Made by a program: the position numbers and the translations under genes | Assembly (NCBI GenBank): GCA_902570265.1 | Contig: CACFXF010000005.1 | Span: 1 to 64,000 of the forward strand | Source: an uncultured Alphaproteobacteria bacterium | GTDB taxonomy: Bacteria; Pseudomonadota; Alphaproteobacteria; Rhodobacterales; Rhodobacteraceae | Direction of reading: 5' to 3' | Length of the DNA: 64,000 nucleotides | Part shown: positions 36,101-43,814 of the stretch, one piece after another | How the letters are laid out: every line of letters begins with the position of its first letter | Position numbering within the stretch: position 1 is the stretch's first letter | Notes under the pieces: model-generated | The model's database searches: none | What the model was told of the DNA's origin: nothing | The model's input: the letters and a program-made list of their open reading frames with translations, nothing else

Positions 36101-36773
36101 ATTGTTCAACATATTTCTTAAGCACTGGTGTTAAATAGGCGTCTATTACTGTTGTATCTCCTCTTTCTACAAATCTTATTTGAGGCGATATTTCATGACT
36201 TGCTGAAACTTGTTTAAACCCCAAAGAATAGGCTAATTCTAATATTGTTTTTTCGTGATTAATATACTTATAACCGTGCATTAACAAAATCGCACAAGAG
36301 GTAATACCTTTTTTTATACACTTTATTAATTCTTTTTTTAATTCAGAGACATCAGGTGCTATTACTGTTTTTCCATCTGCTAGTATTCTCTCCTCAACAC
36401 TGACCACTTTTTCATAGAGCTGATCAGGTAGATTAATTTTTCTTGCAAATATATCAGGTCGATTTTGGTAACCTATTTTAAGTTGGTCTTCAAATCCCTT
36501 AGTAACAACTAAAACAGTTCTAGCACCTTTTCTTTCCAGTAAAGCGTTTGTAGCTACAGTTGTACCTACTTTTATTTCAGAAATTAGAGAGGTTGGAATT
36601 TTTTTATTTTTTGGGATACTTAAGAACTGCTTTATAGAATGAATAGTTGCATCTTTATATTTGCTAGGATTAATAGAAAGATGTTTAGAAATTAATAACT
36701 TCCCGGTTGGATCTAAAGCTATAGAATCCGTGAAGGTTCCCCCTCTATCTATCCAAAAGCTCCATTTTGACAT
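33150..36773 (-). CDS. Fused hydantoinase A/B, 5-oxoprolinase-type ATPase
   Basis: This chain of about 1207 residues unites both subunits of the HyuA/HyuB family. The N-terminal HyuA half starts FWIDRGGTFTDS and has MGGTSTDVCHF and VFGGAGGQFACSIAE (actin-like ATPase). The C-terminal HyuB half has LNAPYHGGTHLPD, ARGHHTDVGGLTPGSMP, CGGTGAG and a glycine-rich end. The fusion and length match 5-oxoprolinase, which uses ATP to open 5-oxoproline to glutamate; N-methylhydantoinase-like activity is the alternative. I chose the methionine before SKWSFW instead of the one four codons earlier. It stands alone, convergent with yejF. With a peptide importer and glutamylation enzymes nearby, recovery of glutamate is a fitting role. 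Confidence 0.87.
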   Translation of the reverse strand: MSKWSFWIDRGGTFTDSIALDPTGKLLISKHLSINPSKYKDATIHSIKQFLSIPKNKKIPTSLISEIKVGTTVATNALLERKGARTVLVVTKGFEDQLKIGYQNRPDIFARKINLPDQLYEKVVSVEERILADGKTVIAPDVSELKKELIKCIKKGITSCAILLMHGYKYINHEKTILELAYSLGFKQVSASHEISPQIRFVERGDTTVIDAYLTPVLKKYVEQLVENFSGDLGNKLKFMQSNGGLISKDLFRGKDAVLSGPAGGVVGAVEVSKKIGENRIIGFDMGGTSTDVCHFSGSYERTHRSQIAGVRLASPMMNINTVAAGGGSILSYRLGRLQVGPESAGAYPGPSSYGNGGPLTVTDANLITGRLRPEFFPAIFGKNGKKLLDQATPRKAIRSIAQKLNQSEESLAEDWLNIASQNMASAIKKISVQKGYDLNKYCLTVFGGAGGQFACSIAENLNIKKCYIHSKASLLSAYGIGLANVRSLKKETIEKPLTRANLKLLKNSLNRLTDELKHELIAQKIEKDNIGIYETIFLRLKNSDTTFQVRFKSFDDMREDFYTNFKRRYGFKISDDPIHIDSIAVEVFQSKNNEIRDKNNQKLHKDLFKKDYFSDQIFIDGKWQKCKLVQKKYLYINEKVIGPAIVIDEFTSILVRPNWQCEKLEHDDVILKSTSEKKYKIKNFETSKPNPMMLEVFNNIFMSVAEQMGIVLENTAQSVTIKERLDFSCAVFDKKGDLIANAPHMPVHLGSMDASVKAIILKNKNIKKGDVYALNAPYHGGTHLPDITVIKPIFHPSKDEILFFVAARGHHTDVGGLTPGSMPPDSREIEDEGVYIDNFKLVQNGNFKKREISDLLLGAKFPVRSLSKNLADLRAQVAACEKGELELRDLINEYGVTLVKKYTKFVNNNASEMVRSILKSIKKGSYIYYMDDDIDNKKRKICVSVSTTKNPEKIVVDFSGTTSQTETNFNAPQPVTRAAVLYAIRILVGGKIPMNAGLMENVKLVLPKGTILSPEYPAAVIAGNVETSQAVTSALLLAFGVQAASQSTMNNVTWGNKKYQYYETICGGTGAGILKNGELYEGTSGVHSNMTNSRLTDPEILESRFPVVLENFSIRKNSGGSGIAKGGNGVIRNIRFLQKMSLAIISGHRQVPPPGLNGGGAGKVGKSTVYKSNGKKIILKPCDKITLDRDDILQIETPGGGGCGII

Positions 36774-36869
36774 TAAATTCCCCATGATAAAATTTTAAGA
36801 ATGACTAAATACATTTAATTTTTATAATATACATATAAAACTCAAAATGAAAATTAAACTCAAATTAAT

Positions 36870-37556
36870 ATGTCAATTTGGTCAGCTATATTTAAATTAA
36901 TTTCTAAAATCTCAAAAAAAGTGAGAACAACTAAGTAAAATTTTTCAAAAGTTAAAAACACCTTCTAAAAAAACTTTTGGGTTTACCATTGCAGTCATTG
37001 CACTTAGTGCAAAAATGGCTAAAGCTTATGGGATAGTAAAAAATGAAGAAATCAAAGCATTTAGACAAGTTTTTTTATACCTAACAGTAAAGAAAAATAC
37101 GCCGCTTTGGTTTTTTATTTAGCAAGAAAAGATGTTGCTGGATTTGAAATTTGTGCAAATAAGGTAAACAAAATGCTATATTCTAATAATAAAGTTCTAG
37201 AAGATTTACTAGAAGGATTTCTACATATTGCAACATCAGACGGAATTCATGATACATTAGAAAATCAATTTATTGAAACTGTAGCTAAAATCTTTAAGAT
37301 TAGCCATAACAAATTAAATGTTTTAAAATCAAGATACTTACCAAATGAAATTATAGATCTTTTTATGGTTCTAGGAGCCAATCCAAACTGGGATATCTCT
37401 GTAATTAAGAAAAAATAGAAGGAACTATTTCGTGAATGCCATACAGACAAATACTTTGTAAAAGGATTGCCTTTGGAGGCATCAGCTTTAGCAAGTAACC
37501 GACTTTTAAAAATTAACAAAGCATTGGAAATGATAAAACATAACAGAATAATATAA
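36870..37556 (+). pseudogene. djlA-like J-domain co-chaperone, multiply disrupted
   Basis: Joining three reading segments gives a recognisable DjlA-type protein: MSIWSAIFKLIS, then FGFTIAVIALSAKMAK, EEIKAFRQVF, YLARKDVAGFE and LEGFLHIATSDGIHD of the TerB-like domain. These are followed by YLPNEIIDLFMVLGANPN and the J-domain KELFRECHTDKYFVKGLP ... INKALEMI. Lesions seen are a frame change near 36925-36936 with a TAA in the original frame, a one-base loss near 37083, and an in-frame TAG at 37416-37418. The J-domain HPD motif has become HTD. The longest intact piece is 37107-37418 (103 codons). No gene product is expected. Confidence 0.8.
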
Positions 37557-37625
37557 AAGAATTGTTTTCAAATAAATTATGTTAAATTATTTTTAAATTT
37601 AAAATAATACTCAAATAGGTAAATC

Positions 37626-39410
37626 ATGGATAAAAAAATAATAGAAAAAAAAGAACTCCCTTCATGGGATCTTTCTGATTTATATAAATCAACTGAATGT
37701 TCTGAAATAGATCAAGATTTAGATAAATTAGAAAAACTAACTATTAGTTTTAATAAAAAATACAAAGGAAGAATATATAAATTAAATGATAAAAAAATTT
37801 TTGATCTCTTCAAAAGTTTAGAAATAATAGAAAAGTTGAGTGGTAGATTAATTTCTTTTGCTTATCTAAATTACTGCGAAAAAGTTAATTGTGAGGTGAA
37901 GAATAAATTTCTTTCCTACATACAAGAAAAGCTTGTTAAATTTGAATCCAGAATGCTTTTTTTGTCCTTAGAAATTAATTCTCTTAATGAAAAGAAGTTT
38001 AAAAGTTTAATCTCAAAGCAAAGCAAAGTTTATAAATTTAAAACATTTTTAAAAAAAATGAGATTATTTAAACCATACCAACTTTCTGAAGGACTAGAAA
38101 ATTTATTAAATGAATATAAATCATCGTCTAGATCTTCTTGGGTTAAATTATTTGATGAAACAATATCAGAGTTAAGTATATCAGTATCTAACAAGCAGTA
38201 TTCTTTTGAAGAAAGTTTGAATCTATTACAAAATAATAATTCAAGAATAAGAGCCATGGCAGGTACAAGACTTTCAGAAGTTTTACAGAAAAAAATTAAA
38301 TTATTTAGTAGGATTACTAATACCTTAGCCAAGGAAAAACAAATTGAAGACGAGAAAAGAAAATTTGATAGTCCTGCAGCGTCAAGACATCTTGCTAATA
38401 ATGTAGATCCAAAAATTATTCAAAATCTTAGAGATACAGTTGTAGCTTCTTACCAAAATACTTCACACAGGTATTACAGACTTAAAGCAAAGATATTAAA
38501 TAAAAAAAAATTAAAACTATGGGATAGAAATGCACCTATTAGATCAAGAAAAGAACCACAGATTGATTGGGATAATGCAAAAAATATTGTCTTAGAAGCC
38601 TATTATGATTTTGATCCCAAAATTTCAGAAATAGGTAAAGAATTTTTTGATAATAATTGGATTCATGCTAAACCAAACCCAAATAAAGCCTCTGGTGCCT
38701 TTAGCCATCCTACCGTTACAGACGTCCACCCTTTTATTTTATTAAATTATTTTGGAACAAGTAGGGATGTAATGACTCTAGCACATGAATTGGGTCATGG
38801 GATACATCAAGTACTTGCATCCAAACAAGGTGAAATTTTATCAAATACACCACTCACTTTAGCAGAAACCGCTTCAGTTTTTGGAGAAATGCTTACTTTT
38901 GAAAGACTACTAAATGCTGAGAAGAATATCACCAGAAGGAAATATTTATTAGCAGGAAAAATAGAAGACATGATAAATACAGTAATAAGACAGATATCTT
39001 TTTACGACTTTGAAACACAAATTCATGATAAAAGAAAAGAAGGTGAGTTAACTTCTGAAGATATTTCAGCAATTTGGATGAATATATCTAAAGAAAGCCT
39101 AGGTGATAGTTTTGAATTTGACAATAATTATAAATATTTCTGGTCATATATTCCTCATTTTATCCATTCTCCCTTTTATGTGTACGCATATGCATTTGGA
39201 GATGGGATGGTTAATTCGCTATTTTCAAAATATAAAAATAAAGACTGTGATTTTGAAAAAAAGTATATCAAATTACTCAAAGCGGGCGGATCAAAAAACT
39301 ATAAAGAACTTTTAAAGCCATTTAACCTAAATATTTCTAAAAAGGATTTTTGGGAGAAAAGTATAAGTGTAATAGATAATTTAATTGATGAGTTAGAGAG
39401 TATAGTATGA
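37626..39410 (+). CDS. pepF: M3-family oligoendopeptidase (PepF-like)
   Basis: The 594-residue zinc metallopeptidase begins with the family signature LPSWDLSDLY. The active site is HELGHGIHQ (HExxH), with the third ligand Glu in TPLTLAETASVFGE. SHPTVTDVHPFILLNY precedes the active site as in M3B enzymes. There is no signal peptide, so it degrades peptides in the cytoplasm, possibly those imported by the Yej system. It ends four bases from the convergent rpoH. Confidence 0.9.
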   Translation: MDKKIIEKKELPSWDLSDLYKSTECSEIDQDLDKLEKLTISFNKKYKGRIYKLNDKKIFDLFKSLEIIEKLSGRLISFAYLNYCEKVNCEVKNKFLSYIQEKLVKFESRMLFLSLEINSLNEKKFKSLISKQSKVYKFKTFLKKMRLFKPYQLSEGLENLLNEYKSSSRSSWVKLFDETISELSISVSNKQYSFEESLNLLQNNNSRIRAMAGTRLSEVLQKKIKLFSRITNTLAKEKQIEDEKRKFDSPAASRHLANNVDPKIIQNLRDTVVASYQNTSHRYYRLKAKILNKKKLKLWDRNAPIRSRKEPQIDWDNAKNIVLEAYYDFDPKISEIGKEFFDNNWIHAKPNPNKASGAFSHPTVTDVHPFILLNYFGTSRDVMTLAHELGHGIHQVLASKQGEILSNTPLTLAETASVFGEMLTFERLLNAEKNITRRKYLLAGKIEDMINTVIRQISFYDFETQIHDKRKEGELTSEDISAIWMNISKESLGDSFEFDNNYKYFWSYIPHFIHSPFYVYAYAFGDGMVNSLFSKYKNKDCDFEKKYIKLLKAGGSKNYKELLKPFNLNISKKDFWEKSISVIDNLIDELESIV

Positions 39411-39413
39411 TAA

Positions 39414-40292
39414 TTATGCGGGTTCTTTATGCGCTAATTCGTACATCTTTTTTTGAAGCTTTTCAAAAGCCCTAACTTCTATTTGACGTATTCTTTCCCT
39501 ACTAACATTATATTCATTACTTAATTCTTCTAATGTTAAAGGATCATCTATTAATTTACGCTTTGTTAAAATTTCACACTCTCTCTGGTTAAGAGACGTA
39601 AGTGCAGATTTTAACAATACCCTTCTACTATCTAATTCTTGTTTATCAGCAAATTTGGCTGCATGATCAGAATCTTCGTCTTCAATCCAATCCTGCCATT
39701 CCAATGTACCTTCGTTATTTGTATTAACTAAGACATTTAAGGATGCATCACCCCCACCCATTCTTCTGTTCATTGAAATAACTTCATCTTGACTTACATT
39801 CAGATTTTCAGCAATGCTTTTTACATTATCTGGATGAAGCTCTCCATCTTCCATAACCCCAATTCTATTTTTTGCCTTTCTTAAATTAAAGAAAAGCTTC
39901 TTTTGAGCACTTGTTGTACCCATTTTAACTAAACTCCAACTTCTCAAAATATATTCTTGAATGCTGGCTTTAATCCACCACATTGCATATGTTGCTAACC
40001 GAAAGCCTTTATCTGGATCAAATCTTTTCACTGCTTGCATTAAACCAACATTTGCCTCTGAAACAACTTCGTTGATTGGTAATCCATAGCCTCTATAACC
40101 AAGTGCAATTTTGGCAGCCAGTCGCAGATGTGACGTAACTAACCTATGAGCACTTTTTCTATCATCATGATCAACCCACGCTTTTGCTAACATAAATTCT
40201 TCTTCAGAGCTGAGCATAGGGAATTTTTTAATCTCATTAAGATAGTCAGATAAACTTCCATCGCTTAAAGCTGGTAAATTACTTTTATACAT
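39414..40292 (-). CDS. rpoH: Heat-shock RNA polymerase sigma factor (sigma-32)
   Basis: The 292-residue sigma-70-family protein is identified as RpoH by the RpoH box QKKLFFNLRKAK next to region 2.4. Region 1.2 reads LSDYLNEIKKFPMLSSEEE and region 2 is LVTSHLRLAAKIALGYRG ... FDPDKGFRLATYAMWWIKA. Region 4.2 is [18 protein letters not shown]. It directs transcription of chaperone and protease genes on heat or misfolding stress. It lies after rluD on the same strand with a 65-base gap. The djlA co-chaperone nearby is broken, so J-protein supply must come from elsewhere. Confidence 0.95.
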   Translation of the reverse strand: MYKSNLPALSDGSLSDYLNEIKKFPMLSSEEEFMLAKAWVDHDDRKSAHRLVTSHLRLAAKIALGYRGYGLPINEVVSEANVGLMQAVKRFDPDKGFRLATYAMWWIKASIQEYILRSWSLVKMGTTSAQKKLFFNLRKAKNRIGVMEDGELHPDNVKSIAENLNVSQDEVISMNRRMGGGDASLNVLVNTNNEGTLEWQDWIEDEDSDHAAKFADKQELDSRRVLLKSALTSLNQRECEILTKRKLIDDPLTLEELSNEYNVSRERIRQIEVRAFEKLQKKMYELAHKEPA

Positions 40293-40357
40293 TCAATCCT
40301 CACATTTCAGATATTGATATAGTAGTTTTTAAAAAAAATTCAATATATTTATTTTAA

Positions 40358-41410
40358 TTAATATAATTCTGAAAAAGATGTTTCTAATTTTTGAAAATCT
40401 GATGGTAAAGGAGTTTGAAAAGATTTATTTTCCGAAGTTATAGGGTGAACAAAAGATAAGTTTCTAGCATGTAGTGCTTGTCTTTTAAAATTAAGATAAA
40501 TATTACCTAATGTATTAATAAGTTCAGTATCTGTTTTTTTCCCAGATCTATATGTTTGATCACCAACTATACCATGATTAATTGAATCCATATGGACTCT
40601 GATTTGATGAGTTCTACCAGTTTCAAGCCAACATTCCACTAACGATGCAACTACCTTATTTTTAAATTTATATTGATTATTTACTCTAAACCTAGTTACA
40701 GCATGTTTACCATTATTATTATTCCTAATCGCCATTTTTTTTCTATCAACAGGATGTCTCCCAATATTACCGCTTATTTTAAAGATTTTATTTTCTTCTA
40801 AACAAAATACTAAGTTTTTTTTTGAATAATTATCATTTATGTTTGGAAGCCCCCATATTAAGGCTATGTAATGTCTTCTTGCAGAATGTTTAGAAAACTG
40901 GTCTCTTAGACCTAAATAAGCTTGATCCGATTTAGCAACTACAAGTAATCCTGAAGTATCTTTATCTAATCTATGAACTATACCTGGTCTAAAATTCCCT
41001 CCCAAAACCGATAATCTATCACAATGATACAATAATCCATTAACTAAGGTTCCACTATCAATTCCAGAACCAGGATGAACTACTAATCCTGATTTTTTAT
41101 TAATTACAAGCAAATGTTCATCTTCAAAAATTATGTCTAATTCCATTTTCTCTTTGACTAAAACCTTCTTTTTATCTAAATCAAGTTCCAAGATTAGAGT
41201 TTCATCGTCTGATAATTTATGATCTAAATTAATTGGTCTATTAGAAATAGTACTAAAAATTAATCCGTTTGAAATTAAGTTTTTGACACGAGTGCGAGAT
41301 ATGCCTAATCCTTTGGGTATAGATTCTGCAATTATCTTTTCTAATCTGCCTGATTTTTTTCTTACTTTAAATTTAAAATTTTTTGCAGTCTTTAAATTAG
41401 AGGAAACCAT
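40358..41410 (-). CDS. rluD: Large-subunit rRNA pseudouridine synthase (RluD/RluC type)
   Basis: The 350-residue protein has an N-terminal S4 RNA-binding domain (GISRTRVKNLISNGL). The RluA-family catalytic core follows, with the active Asp in GIVHRLDKDTSGLLVVAKS and the motifs LVVNKKSGLVVHPG and CWLETGRTHQIRVHM. It converts specific uridines of 23S rRNA to pseudouridine. The start lies in a CCATGG palindrome whose other strand starts the next gene, so the two start codons overlap. GAAGG lies about 10 bases upstream. Confidence 0.92.
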   Translation of the reverse strand: MVSSNLKTAKNFKFKVRKKSGRLEKIIAESIPKGLGISRTRVKNLISNGLIFSTISNRPINLDHKLSDDETLILELDLDKKKVLVKEKMELDIIFEDEHLLVINKKSGLVVHPGSGIDSGTLVNGLLYHCDRLSVLGGNFRPGIVHRLDKDTSGLLVVAKSDQAYLGLRDQFSKHSARRHYIALIWGLPNINDNYSKKNLVFCLEENKIFKISGNIGRHPVDRKKMAIRNNNNGKHAVTRFRVNNQYKFKNKVVASLVECWLETGRTHQIRVHMDSINHGIVGDQTYRSGKKTDTELINTLGNIYLNFKRQALHARNLSFVHPITSENKSFQTPLPSDFQKLETSFSELY

Positions 41411-41756
41411 GGAACAGAAACCTTCAAATGGGGAAACTAATTCTCAATTAAACTTAAATTTTCTTAAAACTTTAGTTAATATATTAACTATAGTAATGAC
41501 TTTGGGTATGATTATTATAGTATTTATAATTATTAAAGAGTTTTTTTTAGATCCCAAGAATAAAAATGATAAATTTAAATTACCTGAATTAATTAAAATA
41601 CCTAAATCATCCAATTTAGAATCAATTGATTTAAAAAATAATAATATTAGTATGGTAGTAACTTTAGATGATGGCACACAAAAGTTAATAATAATAACTT
41701 TTGATAATGGTTTAGAAACATCAAGAAAGTACATAGATATAGATAAAAGTAATTAA
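41409..41756 (+). CDS. Small single-span membrane protein (resembles DUF6476)
   Basis: The 115-residue protein has a polar N-terminus (MEQKPSNGETNSQ), one strong hydrophobic segment (LVNILTIVMTLGMIIIVFIII), and a soluble C-terminal domain of about 65 residues (VVTLDDGTQKLIIITFDNG). Small proteins of this pattern divergent from rluD occur in many alphaproteobacteria, and I believe they are DUF6476; function unknown. GAGGAAACC directly precedes the ATG. An open extension upstream to 41283 is only the complement of rluD. It is followed after 19 bases by dnaG. Confidence 0.78.
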   Translation: MEQKPSNGETNSQLNLNFLKTLVNILTIVMTLGMIIIVFIIIKEFFLDPKNKNDKFKLPELIKIPKSSNLESIDLKNNNISMVVTLDDGTQKLIIITFDNGLETSRKYIDIDKSN

Positions 41757-41775
41757 AAATTTAAGACATCATTTT

Positions 41776-43761
41776 ATGCTAAAAAACGATATTTTTATTA
41801 ATCAACTTAAAGAAAAACTTTCTATTGTTGATATAATCGGGAAAAGGGTAACTTGGGATAATAAAAAAACTAATGCCAATAATGGTGTTTACTGGTCTTG
41901 TTGCCCCTTCCACAATGAAAAAACAGCTTCTTTTAAAGTAGATCAAAACAGAGGTTTATTTTACTGTTTTGGATGTCATGAAAAAGGTGACACTATTTCT
42001 TTCACAATGAAAAAAGAAAATATTGACTTTTTAACTGCTATTGAAAAGTTGGCAACTGAAATTGGATTAAAAATACCTACTAATTTTGGAAGTAAAAATG
42101 TCAACAATAATATATCAAAATCGTATTCAAAAATATTGGAAATTCAAGAAATAGCATTATTGTATTTCACAAATTGCTTAAGAGATACTCCTTCTTCAAA
42201 AGCTTCTTTATTTATAAAAAATAGAATTTCCTCTGAAAAAATCATAAATAACTTTAAATTAGGTTATGCTACTGAAAAGAATAAAGCTATCTATGATCTT
42301 CTTTCAAATAAAGGATATAAAGAAGATATGATAGTTAAAAGTGGTCTTTGTGCTAAAAATGACAGGGGTGATATATATGATAGATTTAGAGATCGTATAA
42401 TTTTTCCAATTTTTAACTCCAGTAATAAAGTTGTAGGATTTGGTGGTAGAGCTTTGAATTCATCTGCAAGTGCAAAATATCTAAATTCGCCCGAAACAGA
42501 AGTTTTTCAAAAAGGTAAACTTTTATTCAATGAAAATAATTGTCAAAAAGACTTTAAAAATAAAAATTTAATAATTGTTGAAGGTTACATGGATGTCATA
42601 GCTCTTAGCAAAGTAGGTTTGACAAACTGTGTTGCACCACTAGGTACTGCTGTAACAATTGATCAAATTAATAGAATTTGGCGTATTTCAAAATCTCCAA
42701 TTTTTGCATTTGATGGGGATAATGCAGGGCAAAAAGCGCTTGAACGTTTAACCTATTTAGTACTTCCATACATTTCAGCAGAAAATACAATTCAAGCGTG
42801 TTCATTGCCAAATAATCATGACCCGGATGATTTGATTTCAAAATTTGGTAACCAATCCATTCTTGAATTAATAAATCAGCCCAAGTCTCTACTTCAAATT
42901 TTGTGGGATAATTTGACAAAAAATATTGACATTTCCACACCTGAAAAGCGTGTACAATTAGAGAATAAAATAAATTTTATTTTAAACCAAATAAAAGAAA
43001 AAAGTTTACGTTATCATTATTCACAAGCATTTAATAAATTAAAATTAGAGTTATTTGGATTATTCGAAAAAAAAATCAATATTATGCAAAATTTCAATAA
43101 TGAAACTGACGAGAAAGGCTACACTAGTAAATTAAAAACAAATAAAAAAAATTCATCACCAAATGAACAAACAAAAAATACTTTAATTGCTAATACTGAT
43201 GATCCAAATAAAGTAGAGTCCCGACTACAGGAAACTGCTATTATACTTTTACTTATTAATCACCCCAGTTTTATTGTAAAATTCGCGAATAAATTAAATG
43301 AAATTTTTTTTATAAATAGAGATGTTGAGAAAATTTTCAAAGTTTTAATACACTTAAATTCAAAAGGTCTTTTTAAAAAGACAGAAATTATAGAAGAATT
43401 AAATGTTAACTTTGGGCAGGATATATATAAAAAACTTTATTCAGCTGGTCCAATAAAAATTAATCCTCTTTTCAATGAAGAAATTTCTTTTGAAGAAGCT
43501 GAAATTGGTCTTAATGATGTGCTAAATAGAAAAATAGCACGTCAATACATAGACCAAGAGTTGAATGAAGCAAGGGAAAATATATTTAAAAATGAAGAAG
43601 AAACATTAACTTGGAGAATAGATCAAGCTAATAAATTGTTAAATAAAGCAATTAGTGGCATAAATGAAAATAATCATGATGAACAAAATAGACTTAATGA
43701 TGATTTAAACTCTATCAATGATTTGATTAAAGATAAAATCTGGATTAAAAAAAACTACTAA
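41776..43761 (+). CDS. dnaG: DNA primase
   Basis: The 661-residue enzyme lays down RNA primers for replication. The N-terminal zinc-binding domain is CPFHNEKTASF ... FYCFGCHEKGD. The Toprim core has LIIVEGYMDVIAL and AFDGDNAGQKALERL. The C-terminal third is low in conservation and asparagine-rich and would hold the helicase-binding domain. It is followed after 53 bases by rpoD in the conserved primase-sigma order, with no rpsU. Confidence 0.95.
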   Translation: MLKNDIFINQLKEKLSIVDIIGKRVTWDNKKTNANNGVYWSCCPFHNEKTASFKVDQNRGLFYCFGCHEKGDTISFTMKKENIDFLTAIEKLATEIGLKIPTNFGSKNVNNNISKSYSKILEIQEIALLYFTNCLRDTPSSKASLFIKNRISSEKIINNFKLGYATEKNKAIYDLLSNKGYKEDMIVKSGLCAKNDRGDIYDRFRDRIIFPIFNSSNKVVGFGGRALNSSASAKYLNSPETEVFQKGKLLFNENNCQKDFKNKNLIIVEGYMDVIALSKVGLTNCVAPLGTAVTIDQINRIWRISKSPIFAFDGDNAGQKALERLTYLVLPYISAENTIQACSLPNNHDPDDLISKFGNQSILELINQPKSLLQILWDNLTKNIDISTPEKRVQLENKINFILNQIKEKSLRYHYSQAFNKLKLELFGLFEKKINIMQNFNNETDEKGYTSKLKTNKKNSSPNEQTKNTLIANTDDPNKVESRLQETAIILLLINHPSFIVKFANKLNEIFFINRDVEKIFKVLIHLNSKGLFKKTEIIEELNVNFGQDIYKKLYSAGPIKINPLFNEEISFEEAEIGLNDVLNRKIARQYIDQELNEARENIFKNEEETLTWRIDQANKLLNKAISGINENNHDEQNRLNDDLNSINDLIKDKIWIKKNY

Positions 43762-43814
43762 AAACGAATCAATAAATAAGTGATTCTAATTTTTACACTT
43801 TAGGTGGTTACTCA

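Noticed and set aside
41283..41408. Upstream extension of the small membrane protein at 41409
   Set aside because: The extra codons are antisense to the rluD S4 domain; GAGGAAACC directly before ATG 41409 marks the start.
42668..42940. Ninety-codon open frame on the minus strand inside dnaG
   Set aside because: It overlaps the Toprim core of primase and has no family features, so it is a shadow of the real gene.
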